Origin: Candidatus Aerophobota bacterium
Lineage (GTDB): Bacteria > Aerophobota > Aerophobia > Aerophobales > B3-G15
Direction of reading: 5' to 3'
DNA: 7,568 nucleotides
NCBI GenBank assembly: GCA_030607765.1
Contig: JAUWJJ010000048.1
Coordinates: forward strand, 1-7,568
The translations under genes were made by a program, and so were the position numbers. This document shows, one piece after another, positions 1 through 5,551 of this stretch. Numbering within the stretch: position 1 is the first letter of the stretch; each line of letters opens with the position of its first letter. The notes below the pieces were generated by a model that was not told the DNA's origin, ran no database searches, and saw only the letters and a list, made by a program, of their open reading frames with translations.

Positions 1-352
1 CTCTCTCAATCTGTTCAGGATAAAGGATTCCTCTTTCCCCTTTTAGAGGACAAAGTTGAACTCCAGATAGGGACGCTGCTGCTCCACTCTCATCATGAAA
101 AATGTGGGAGTCCTCTTCTACAATGGCCTCATCACCTGCTCTGGTATGAACCTTCAGACATAACTCGTTAGCCATAGTTCCTGAAGGGACAAAAATTGAG
201 GCCTCCTTGCCTAAAAGGATAGCTACTTTTTTCTCCAAAAGGTTGGTGGTAGGGTCCTCCCCGTAAACATCATCCCCAACTTCTGCCCGAAACATTACCT
301 CCAGCATTCCCGGGGTAGGTTTGGTGACTGTATCACTACGCAAATCTATCAT
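1..352 (-). CDS. ltaE: Low-specificity L-threonine aldolase, N-terminal part (3' end beyond window)
   Basis: A PLP enzyme of fold type I that splits L-threonine/allo-threonine into glycine and acetaldehyde in the cytoplasm. My reverse-strand translation gives 117 residues before the window edge. It begins MIDLRSDTVTKPT and continues with GDDVYGEDPTTN (26-37), FVPSGTMANE (54-63) and EEDSHIFHDESGAAA (79-93). These match the E. coli LtaE N-terminus almost position for position. G58-T59 lie in the PLP-phosphate loop, and H83 corresponds to the His that stacks on the PLP ring. The Schiff-base Lys and C-terminal domain lie outside the window, so integrity cannot be judged. The ATG at 352-350 is preceded by AGGGG about five bases upstream and by a good promoter at 392-420. 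It is divergent from pfkA. Related beta-eliminating lyases share the fold, but the N-terminal motif is characteristic of threonine aldolase. Confidence 0.93.
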   Translation of the reverse strand, partial: MIDLRSDTVTKPTPGMLEVMFRAEVGDDVYGEDPTTNLLEKKVAILLGKEASIFVPSGTMANELCLKVHTRAGDEAIVEEDSHIFHDESGAAASLSGVQLCPLKGERGILYPEQIER

Positions 353-391
353 TTTTCCCCTAAAAAGCATCTTTTTATATACTCGCAAGCT

Positions 392-420
392 ATACTACCA
401 CTCTTTTTCCATTACGTCAA
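392..420 (-). promoter_or_regulatory. Predicted sigma-70 promoter for the threonine aldolase gene
   Basis: Read on the minus strand, TTGACG (420-415) is followed after exactly 17 bases by TAGTAT (397-392). The matches are 5/6 to the -35 and 4/6 to the -10 consensus. The expected start near 385 would leave a leader of about 33 bases carrying the AGGGG ribosome site. Assigned from consensus and position only. Confidence 0.6.
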
Positions 421-493
421 CAACAAGATACCTAAGCTAAGATTTCCCTTGAAGTACAGCCTACCATATAAAAGCCAGGTCCTCTACTTTGAA

Positions 494-512
494 TTGAGAA
501 GATGAATCTCAA
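494..512. promoter_or_regulatory. Inverted repeat upstream of the pfkA promoter, possible operator
   Basis: TTGAGA (494-499) and TCTCAA (507-512) are perfect inverted arms around a 7-base spacer. The repeat ends 11 bases before the pfkA -35 box at 524. A dyad here could bind a regulator of pfkA or of both divergent genes, but 6-base arms also arise by chance in AT-rich DNA. I do not recognise it as a known operator. Confidence 0.25.
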
Positions 513-523
513 GATTAATTCTT

Positions 524-552
524 TTGACAGAAAGGGAATTTTTAGCTAAATT
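524..552 (+). promoter_or_regulatory. Predicted sigma-70 promoter for pfkA
   Basis: A perfect TTGACA -35 (524-529), a 17-base spacer and TAAATT (547-552, 4/6 to TATAAT) point toward pfkA. Transcription would start near 559, giving a leader of about 30 bases with the ribosome site at 578-582. This is the strongest -35 match I found in the window. Confidence 0.65.
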
Positions 553-577
553 AACTAATCTTAAAAATGTAGAAAAC

Positions 578-582
578 AAGGA
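578..582 (+). promoter_or_regulatory. Ribosome binding site that decides the pfkA start
   Basis: AAGGA lies eight bases before the ATG at 591, a normal distance, but directly abuts the alternative in-frame ATG at 582. A second purine run, GAGGAG (584-589), is only one base from 591 and too close to serve it. The spacing favours 591. Confidence 0.6.
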
Positions 583-590
583 TGAGGAGA

Positions 591-1559
591 ATGAAAAGAA
601 TTGGGGTTTTAACCAGTGGTGGCGATGCTCCCGGAATGAATCCCTGTATAAGAGCAGTGGTAAGATCTGCTATTTATAAAGAATTGGAGGTTGTAGGGAT
701 AAAAAGAGGGTATACGGGATTAATTGAAAATGATGTGCAAATAATGGATGCTGGCTCAGTCTCAGGTATTATCTATCGAGGGGGAACTGTGCTTAAGAGT
801 GCTCGCTCTAAATATTTTATGGAGGAAGAAGGGCAAAGAAAAGCAGTTGAAAATATAAAAAAACTTGGAATAGGTACCCTTATAGTTATTGGAGGAGATG
901 GTTCTTTCCGAGGAGCAAGGGTTTTAGATGAAAAGTGGGATATTCCCACCATAGGAATTCCGGCTACCATAGATAATGATATATGGGGAACTGATTTTAC
1001 CATAGGATTTTTAACTGCTGTAAATACCGCTCTTGAAGCTATAGATAAGATAAGGGATACTGCAACTTCTCATGATCGCTTATTTTTAGTTGAAGTTATG
1101 GGAAGAACATCCGGATTTATTGCCCTGTGGTCAGGTGTTGCTGGAGGAGTAGAGAATATTCTAATTCCCGAGTTATCTACCAATTTGGATGAGGTTTGTG
1201 CAGAATTGGAGGAAGGACGCAAAAGAGGTAAAATCAGCAGCATAATTATTGTGGCAGAGGGAAACAGAATGGGCAGTGCAGTTGAAATTGCCTTTAGAAT
1301 AAGAGAAAAAACAGGATATGAGGGAAGGGTAGTGGTTCTGGGTCATCTACAAAGAGGTGGCTCACCCTGCGCCTGGGATAGAATTTTAGGAATAAGATTA
1401 GGAGCCTCAGCAGTTAATGCAATAGTCAAAGGAAAAAGGAATATTATGGTAGGAATTGTAAATGGAAAGATTAAAACATCACTCCTAGAGGATATTAGCA
1501 GAAAAAAGAAGAAGCCAAGTTTAGATCTTTACTATCTGAATCATATTATGGCTACCTAA
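591..1559 (+). CDS. pfkA: ATP-dependent 6-phosphofructokinase
   Basis: Phosphorylates fructose 6-phosphate to fructose 1,6-bisphosphate, the committed glycolytic step; a cytoplasmic homotetramer in the family. From the ATG at 591 it is 322 residues (E. coli 320) and starts MKRIGVLTSGGDAPGMN, like Bacillus PfkA; an ATG at 582 would add MRR. E. coli numbering fits directly: ATP loop G10-G11-D12, GGDGS at the Mg/ATP site, catalytic TIDND, VEVMGR and GHLQRGGS for F6P binding. Gly in GGDG and absence of Lys before TIDND (PATIDND instead of PKTIDND) argue for ATP rather than pyrophosphate as donor. Effector-site R21, R25, the Arg of KIRDT, the Glu of IPELS and the RGK Lys remain, but D59 is Gly and the usual KH after RGK is IS. 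Own promoter, convergent with the LacD-type aldolase. Confidence 0.96.
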   Translation: MKRIGVLTSGGDAPGMNPCIRAVVRSAIYKELEVVGIKRGYTGLIENDVQIMDAGSVSGIIYRGGTVLKSARSKYFMEEEGQRKAVENIKKLGIGTLIVIGGDGSFRGARVLDEKWDIPTIGIPATIDNDIWGTDFTIGFLTAVNTALEAIDKIRDTATSHDRLFLVEVMGRTSGFIALWSGVAGGVENILIPELSTNLDEVCAELEEGRKRGKISSIIIVAEGNRMGSAVEIAFRIREKTGYEGRVVVLGHLQRGGSPCAWDRILGIRLGASAVNAIVKGKRNIMVGIVNGKIKTSLLEDISRKKKKPSLDLYYLNHIMAT

Positions 1560-1569
1560 AGAATATCAT

Positions 1570-1621
1570 GTAGTTCAGGTCTTTAGACCTGACAATAGGC
1601 AGACCTAAAGGTCTGCACTAC
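1570..1621. repeat. REP/BIME-like element A: two GTAG-capped hairpins in inverted orientation
   Basis: GTAG (1570-1573), one base, then a perfect 8-bp hairpin with a two-base TT centre (1575-1592). A 6-base linker leads to a second perfect 8-bp hairpin with an AA centre (1599-1616), one base, then CTAC (1618-1621). Read on the minus strand, the second half has the same GTAG-N-hairpin plan, so the element is two REP-like units head to head. It begins ten bases after the pfkA stop. A GTAG tetranucleotide at the foot of a hairpin is the known signature of REP sequences recognised by TnpA_REP (RAYT) proteins. Assignment to that class is inference. Confidence 0.75.
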
Positions 1622-1648
1622 ATCTTGATGAATTTAGGCAAATATCAT

Positions 1649-1700
1649 GTAGTTCAGGTCTTTAGACCTGATAAGAGGCAGACCTAAAGGTCTGCACTAC
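1649..1700. repeat. REP/BIME-like element B, near-identical copy of A
   Basis: Both hairpins (1654-1671 and 1678-1695) and both GTAG/CTAC caps (1649-1652, 1697-1700) are identical to element A. Only the linker differs, at two of six bases. Identity extends eight bases upstream of GTAG (aatatcat at 1562-1569 and 1641-1648), so 58 of 60 bases match at a 79-base period. This points to a recent local duplication. Confidence 0.75.
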
Positions 1701-1717
1701 CACATTTGGTTTCTTAG

Positions 1718-1740
1718 GCAGACCTGAAGGTCTGCACTAC
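1718..1740 (-). repeat. Solitary REP-like unit C (half element)
   Basis: Corresponds only to the right half of A and B: the same 8-bp arms (1718-1725, 1728-1735) with GA in place of AA at the centre, one base, and CTAC (1737-1740). On the minus strand it reads GTAG-T-hairpin. The left hairpin is absent, so it stands as a single REP unit or a remnant. Confidence 0.65.
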
Positions 1741-1744
1741 ATTA

Positions 1745-1800
1745 GTAGCCGCAACCTTTAGGTTGCGCTTGTTTTCGCAGGCTCTGAGCCTCGCGGCTAC
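1745..1800. repeat. REP/BIME-like element D, same design with different sequence
   Basis: GTAGCCGC (1745-1752) and GCGGCTAC (1793-1800) form a perfect 8-bp outer inverted repeat. Inside are a hairpin with 8-bp arms and a TT centre (1750-1767) and a second, slightly bulged hairpin built on AGGCT/AGCCT (1776-1795). The plan GTAG, one base, 8-bp arm, TT, 8-bp arm on the left matches A and B, but the arm sequence is unrelated. It ends 16 bases before the stop codon of the facing aldolase gene. Confidence 0.7.
1750..1775 (+). terminator. Possible intrinsic terminator for pfkA formed by the left hairpin of element D
   Basis: The 8-bp GC-containing hairpin at 1750-1767 is followed on the plus strand by CTTGTTTT, a weak U-tract. 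None of the other hairpins in the cluster has a T-run on its 3' side in either direction. If intrinsic termination occurs in this gap, this is the best candidate, though the tract is interrupted. Confidence 0.3.
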
Positions 1801-1816
1801 CTGAATCGTATTATCG

Positions 1817-2911
1817 TTACTTCAGTCCCTTATAATTCACATACCAGTTTTCCCCACCTAAGTCCAGTTCTATATTAGTAAAACTTTTAAAACTCTTATG
1901 GTTAAAATAAGGGGTAGCATTCTTAGATGCCGCATAAAGTTTGTGGAAATTATTCACCCCGCTGGTTGATAACCATTCTTCCATTTTCTCCACATCCGGA
2001 TAGTACTTAGCAGCATCCTGCCATATTGCTCTTCCTCCTAAGAATCCAGAGGCACCGCTTTCAGTAGCTAATTTAACATTAACAATAAACTCTTTAATAT
2101 CTACCCCTGCACTTAAGATAACCCAGGGCACAGAAGAAATATTGGCTAACTCCTTGCAATAATCCTTTACCTCAGAGAGATTATAGACAGATTCTCTTTT
2201 TTTGCCATCAAATTCACCATTTGAGAATTCCCTGCAGTATTTTAAATTTGCAGGAAATTCTATTTTTAAAATATTAACCTTATATTCAGGCTTTGAGAAC
2301 TGTCTTGTGTAATCCATTACTATCTCTGGTTTCCTTTTTGCAAAGGTAGGATTATCCTTGCCCTCATCTTCTTTAAAAGGATAACTAACAATTTCCAGAA
2401 CATAAGGCAGATCATACTCCTCACAGCCTTCACCAATTTTTAATATTGTATCTTTTTGATATTGAACTACCTCAGGGGAAGCATCTCCTCTGTAATATAT
2501 AAGAAGCTTAACTGCATTAGCTCCGGCTCTTTTTGTTTTGCTTATGTCCCATCCCGGCTGCAGGCGAGATTTCCTTTCTTTGCCGCTTTTACCTCCAAGC
2601 TCAGTTCCTGTTTGCTCAGTTGCTAAAAGCAGTCCTACATTCCTGGGAAGGCACTTTGCCGCATAAGGATATCCGTAAATTGGATCTGTTAGAGTGGCAC
2701 TGGAGTGAGGAGAGAGAATCTTTATTACGGATTTTTTAAAAGTAGCAAGATCCTTGAAACCTATTTCCCCAGAATCCTTGCCCATTACTTCTCCTAACAT
2801 TCTTCGCAGAGAACCACGTTGATCGGTAGCCAGCATTCTAAATTTTCCCTCTTTATCGGCTAACATCCTGATACCACGGAGTTTGCCACTTGAAATCTTA
2901 ACTTTTTCCAT
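1817..2911 (-). CDS. lacD: Class I aldolase of the LacD (tagatose-1,6-bisphosphate aldolase) family
   Basis: 364 residues with the LacD hallmarks in order: MLATDQRGSL (27-35), LLLATEQTG (94-102), AVKLLIYY (133-140, with K135), LPYVLEIVSY (168-177, with E173), VNILKIEFPANLKY (212-225), ILSAGV (265-270) and GGRAIW (292-297). By comparison with streptococcal LacD, K216 is the Schiff-base lysine, E173 the acid/base residue and the GGRA loop binds phosphate. Family members cleave tagatose or fructose 1,6-bisphosphate into DHAP and glyceraldehyde 3-phosphate; the related YihT cleaves sulfofructose 1-phosphate. No lactose/tagatose genes are nearby, and pfkA faces this gene, so FBP cleavage is plausible. 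It is longer than LacD (about 326), with an extra C-terminal tail from about 334 to 364. The ATG follows TAGGAG at six bases. Last visible gene of the minus-strand run, 54 bp after folE. Confidence 0.88.
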   Translation of the reverse strand: MEKVKISSGKLRGIRMLADKEGKFRMLATDQRGSLRRMLGEVMGKDSGEIGFKDLATFKKSVIKILSPHSSATLTDPIYGYPYAAKCLPRNVGLLLATEQTGTELGGKSGKERKSRLQPGWDISKTKRAGANAVKLLIYYRGDASPEVVQYQKDTILKIGEGCEEYDLPYVLEIVSYPFKEDEGKDNPTFAKRKPEIVMDYTRQFSKPEYKVNILKIEFPANLKYCREFSNGEFDGKKRESVYNLSEVKDYCKELANISSVPWVILSAGVDIKEFIVNVKLATESGASGFLGGRAIWQDAAKYYPDVEKMEEWLSTSGVNNFHKLYAASKNATPYFNHKSFKSFTNIELDLGGENWYVNYKGLK

Positions 2912-2965
2912 CTTTTACTCCTAATTTTTAATTAACTCTTTAGCTCTTGCTGCCTGGATAGTATT

Positions 2966-3529
2966 TTATCTTGTTTTCTCAATTAAACCAATTGCCTCAG
3001 AGCGAGTAGCCGGGTTTTCTCTAAACAGACCTCTGACCACAGAAGTTACAGTTATCGCTCCCGGTTTTTTAACTCCTCTGATACTCATACACAGATGCTC
3101 AGCTTCAATTATCACCATAACTCCCCTTGGTTGAAGAATTTGATCTATCACATCGGCTATTTGAGTGGTAAGCCTCTCCTGAACTTGCAGTCTTTTGCTA
3201 AGAATATCTACAACTCTGGCTATCTTACTTAACCCTGTTACCCTGCCTCCCTCAGGGATATAAGCAACATGAGCCTTACCTATAAAGGGAAGCAGGTGAT
3301 GTTCGCAGAAAGAGTAAAGAGGAATATCCTTTAAAAGTATTATCTCGTCATGTTTTTCTTCCTTGAGAGTAGTTAAAACAAGTTTAGCTTCCTCCTCACT
3401 CCCCCCGAAGGTCTCCTTGCACATTTGAGCTACTCTCTTGGGAGTATTCACTAATCCTGCCCGGGTAGGGTTCTCATCTATTCCTTCCAGGAAAAGTCTT
3501 ACTGCTTGCTCAATTTTTTTAGTGTTCAT
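2966..3529 (-). CDS. folE: GTP cyclohydrolase I
   Basis: Converts GTP to 7,8-dihydroneopterin triphosphate, the first step to tetrahydrofolate; a cytoplasmic Zn enzyme, a toroidal decamer in the family. The 187 residues match the length of Gram-positive type enzymes. Zn ligands are C75 and H78 in FCEHHLLPF and C147 in [11 protein letters not shown], with catalytic-site H77 and H145. Also present are the family blocks [13 protein letters not shown] (21-33), [20 protein letters not shown] (97-116) and [18 protein letters not shown] (159-176). The frame is open upstream to an ATG at 3598, but the added 23 hydrophobic residues are not part of the family, and GAGGA sits five bases before the ATG at 3529. 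The gene follows the corrinoid protein by 101 bp. Its place there suggests pterin supply for C1 transfer, which is inference. Confidence 0.96.
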   Translation of the reverse strand: MNTKKIEQAVRLFLEGIDENPTRAGLVNTPKRVAQMCKETFGGSEEEAKLVLTTLKEEKHDEIILLKDIPLYSFCEHHLLPFIGKAHVAYIPEGGRVTGLSKIARVVDILSKRLQVQERLTTQIADVIDQILQPRGVMVIIEAEHLCMSIRGVKKPGAITVTSVVRGLFRENPATRSEAIGLIEKTR

Positions 3530-3534
3530 TGATT

Positions 3535-3539
3535 TCCTC
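3535..3539 (-). promoter_or_regulatory. Ribosome binding site that decides the folE start
   Basis: On the minus strand GAGGA (3539-3535) lies five bases before the ATG at 3529. It supports that codon over the more distal in-frame ATG at 3598, which would add a non-homologous hydrophobic stretch. Confidence 0.65.
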
Positions 3540-3630
3540 GCAAAATAGTTAACAACTGATAGAAAAATTAGCGGTATTAACAATATAGGCAAATCCAAAG
3601 ATCTGTCTATCTTTGCTTTTACTTAAATTA

Positions 3631-4269
3631 CTATGCAATTTCAAGAAGCTGTTTTGCCTTATCTGCCGCTGAGGCAGCATCAGGGGCATAACCATCAGCT
3701 CCAATCTCATCGGCGTAGCTTTGTGTAACTGGAGCTCCCCCAACCATTACTTTAATCTCTTCCTTAAGACCGGATTCTTTTAAAACTTGAACTACATCCT
3801 TCATACCAGGCATAGTAGTGGTTAAAAGAGCAGAAACACCAATAATATTAGCTCCCTTTTCCTTGGCTGCCTCAACAAATTTCTCCGGAGAAACATCAAC
3901 ACCTAAGTCAACTATTTCAAATCCAGCTCCTTCCATCATCATTCCTACCAAATTTTTCCCAATATCATGCAGATCTCCCCTTGCTGTTCCTAAAACCACT
4001 ATTCCTGCACTTTTTATATCTTTTTTAATTAAAATAGGTCTTAAAACTTCCATCCCTCTCTTCATAGCTCTTGCAGCAATAAGCATCTCGGGAATATAAA
4101 ACTCGTTTTTCTTAAATTTTTTTCCTACTATATCCATCCCTGAGATGAGTCCTTCACTCAAAACTTTTTCTACATCTTGCCCCTCATCAATAGCCTTTTG
4201 AACAAGCGCTTTTACCCGGGCTGCCTTTCCTTGAATTAGATTTTCCCTGATCTCATTTAAGTCTACCAT
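3631..4269 (-). CDS. Methyltransferase corrinoid protein (MtbC/MttC/MtgC type, cobalamin-binding)
   Basis: 212 residues in two parts. Residues 1-88 form the helical cap domain (GKKFKKNEFYIPEMLIAARA, 49-68). Residues 89-212 form a Rossmann-like B12 domain with D99-x-H101-x-x-G104 in RGDLHDIGKNLV, where H101 should be the lower cobalt ligand, then SALLTTTM (146-153) and VGGAPV (177-182). This is the size and layout of small corrinoid proteins that shuttle a methyl group between a substrate-specific methyltransferase and a second methyltransferase charging a pterin or coenzyme M. It is too short for MetH and has no methyltransferase domain. The exact substrate (glycine betaine, tri- or dimethylamine, methanol, methoxy-aromatic) cannot be read from it. 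It has a strong AAGGAGGT site and lies 35 bp after the Fe-ADH gene, downstream of a betaine-type importer. No partner methyltransferase is in the window. Confidence 0.92.
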   Translation of the reverse strand: MVDLNEIRENLIQGKAARVKALVQKAIDEGQDVEKVLSEGLISGMDIVGKKFKKNEFYIPEMLIAARAMKRGMEVLRPILIKKDIKSAGIVVLGTARGDLHDIGKNLVGMMMEGAGFEIVDLGVDVSPEKFVEAAKEKGANIIGVSALLTTTMPGMKDVVQVLKESGLKEEIKVMVGGAPVTQSYADEIGADGYAPDAASAADKAKQLLEIA

Positions 4270-4304
4270 TCCTACCTCCTTGTTAATTTTTTAAAAAAGC
4301 AGTG

Positions 4305-5477
4305 TTATGTTTCTAATATTCCTTTTAAAGCCATCTTATAAATGTTCTTTATATCTTCAATACTGGCTTTACGAGGGTTTGTGCTCATATCTACATCGTG
4401 GAAGGCTTTTTCAGACATCTCAGGAATTTTTTCTTCCTTTACACCTACCTGCTTTAAGTTAGTGGGAAGCCCTACATCTTTTTGAAGTTCATATACAGTT
4501 TTTATTGCCTGCAAAGCAGCTTCTCTATCACTCATCCCCGCAGTATCTTGACCCATAACCTCGGCAATATCTCTCATACGAAAGATACAACCTATCGTAT
4601 TGAATTGCATTGCATAGGGCATTATTAGCCCCATACTAACCCCATGATGAACACCAAAATCAGTGGTTAACTGATGTCCCAATGAATGCACACAGCCACA
4701 GCCAGTATTACTGGCCGCCAAATTTGCCTCAAAACTTGCTATAGCCATATTATTTCTCGCTTCCATATTTTCACCATTGGCTACAGCTCTGGGTAAGTTT
4801 TCTGCTATCAGTCTAATGGCGTGTAAGGCTAAAGCATCTGATGGAGGCATAGCTTCTGTAGAAAGATAACTTTCCAGAGCATGGGATAAGGCATCCATAC
4901 CAGTTCCCGCTGTTAGCTTTGGAGGGAGGGTTTTGGTAAGAGTGGGATCAACTAAAGCTATTTTTGCCAGCATTGCCGGGCCTCCCAGAGACATCTTGGC
5001 ATTTCTTTTACTATCGGTAATTACGCACCACATAGAGGCCTCAGTTCCGGTGCCTGAAGCTGTGGGAATAGCAATTAAGGGAGGTATGGGATTATGAAAC
5101 TTATTACGTCCTTCATATTGATTAATGGGTCCTTGATTGGTAACCAATATACCGGCTGCCTTTGCTAAATCTATTGGACTACCTCCACCTATACCAATTA
5201 GCAAATCAGCTTTTTCTCTTTTGAAAGCCTCTGCCACTCCCTCAATCTCATCATCTCTCGGATTTTGAGAAGATTTATCCCAAACTCTGTAATCCAGATC
5301 CACCTCTTTCAAAGACCTCCTTAGGTCATTTAACAGTTCTGCTTCCACAATTCCCTTATCTGTCACAATGAAGACCTTTGTTGCCTTCAGTTCTTTTGCC
5401 AGCTTCCCGGCTTCCTTTACCCGTCCGTTTCCAAAAATCAGACGAGGAGCTATAAACTCAAATCCTTTTTCTTCCAT
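4305..5477 (-). CDS. Iron-containing (group III) alcohol dehydrogenase
   Basis: 390 residues, the usual length for NAD(P)-dependent Fe-ADHs. The N-terminal part has FGNGRVKEAG (15-24) and the nucleotide motif GIGGGSPIDLAKA (95-107). The all-helical C-terminal part carries the metal ligands by alignment with FucO: D195 and H199 (GTGMDALSHALE), H264 (GCVHSLGHQL) and H278 (FGVHHGVSMG). PTASGTGTEAS (138-148) is also typical. Such enzymes interconvert alcohols and aldehydes: ethanol, 1,3-propanediol, lactaldehyde, or choline in B. subtilis GbsB. The substrate cannot be told from sequence. The betaine-type transporter just upstream makes a choline or amino-alcohol role worth considering, but no aldehyde dehydrogenase is nearby. 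The ATG is preceded by AAGGAG nine bases upstream. It starts 74 bp after proV and ends 35 bp before the corrinoid gene. Confidence 0.94.
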   Translation of the reverse strand: MEEKGFEFIAPRLIFGNGRVKEAGKLAKELKATKVFIVTDKGIVEAELLNDLRRSLKEVDLDYRVWDKSSQNPRDDEIEGVAEAFKREKADLLIGIGGGSPIDLAKAAGILVTNQGPINQYEGRNKFHNPIPPLIAIPTASGTGTEASMWCVITDSKRNAKMSLGGPAMLAKIALVDPTLTKTLPPKLTAGTGMDALSHALESYLSTEAMPPSDALALHAIRLIAENLPRAVANGENMEARNNMAIASFEANLAASNTGCGCVHSLGHQLTTDFGVHHGVSMGLIMPYAMQFNTIGCIFRMRDIAEVMGQDTAGMSDREAALQAIKTVYELQKDVGLPTNLKQVGVKEEKIPEMSEKAFHDVDMSTNPRKASIEDIKNIYKMALKGILET

Positions 5478-5551
5478 CTCCAGTATCTCCTTAATAGTAA
5501 ATTATTTTCTAAACTACAAATTTATTAGTTTCCTTAAACTTTCAATATCCC

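Noticed and set aside
582..590. Earlier pfkA start adding MRR
   Set aside because: The AAGGA ribosome site directly touches this ATG, while it is eight bases from the ATG at 591, which also gives the standard PfkA N-terminus. The 582 start is not fully excluded.
773..1003. Open frame antisense to pfkA
   Set aside because: Shadow of a strongly conserved gene; the composition (Pro/Ser rich) is that of an antisense translation. The same holds for plus-strand frames at 2533-2739, 3818-4099, 5368-5622 and 5645-5845.
1562..1800. CRISPR array
   Set aside because: The repeats are palindromic pairs with internal hairpins, unequal spacing and near-absent spacers; no cas genes are present.
1562..1800. 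Riboswitch or structured ncRNA
   Set aside because: The region lies downstream of both flanking genes, the hairpins are repeated copies, and no conserved riboswitch core (for example cobalamin, folate or glycine) is recognisable.
3530..3598. Upstream extension of folE giving a hydrophobic N-terminus that looks like a signal or membrane segment
   Set aside because: The family starts near [10 protein letters not shown]; the extension is read through AT-rich intergenic DNA, and GAGGA correctly spaced before 3529 marks the real start.
3560..3620. Promoter or terminator between the corrinoid gene and folE
   Set aside because: There is a weak AAAGAT-N6-ATCTTT dyad and AT-rich candidates, but no U-tract after the stem and no convincing -35/-10 pair.
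3549..3743. 64-residue minus-strand frame overlapping the end of the corrinoid gene
   Set aside because: Out-of-frame shadow of the corrinoid gene running into the intergenic gap; no recognisable motif and no good ribosome site.
5478..5551. Promoter in the gap before the Fe-ADH gene
   Set aside because: TTGAAA is present on the minus strand, but no acceptable -10 box occurs at 16-18 bases.
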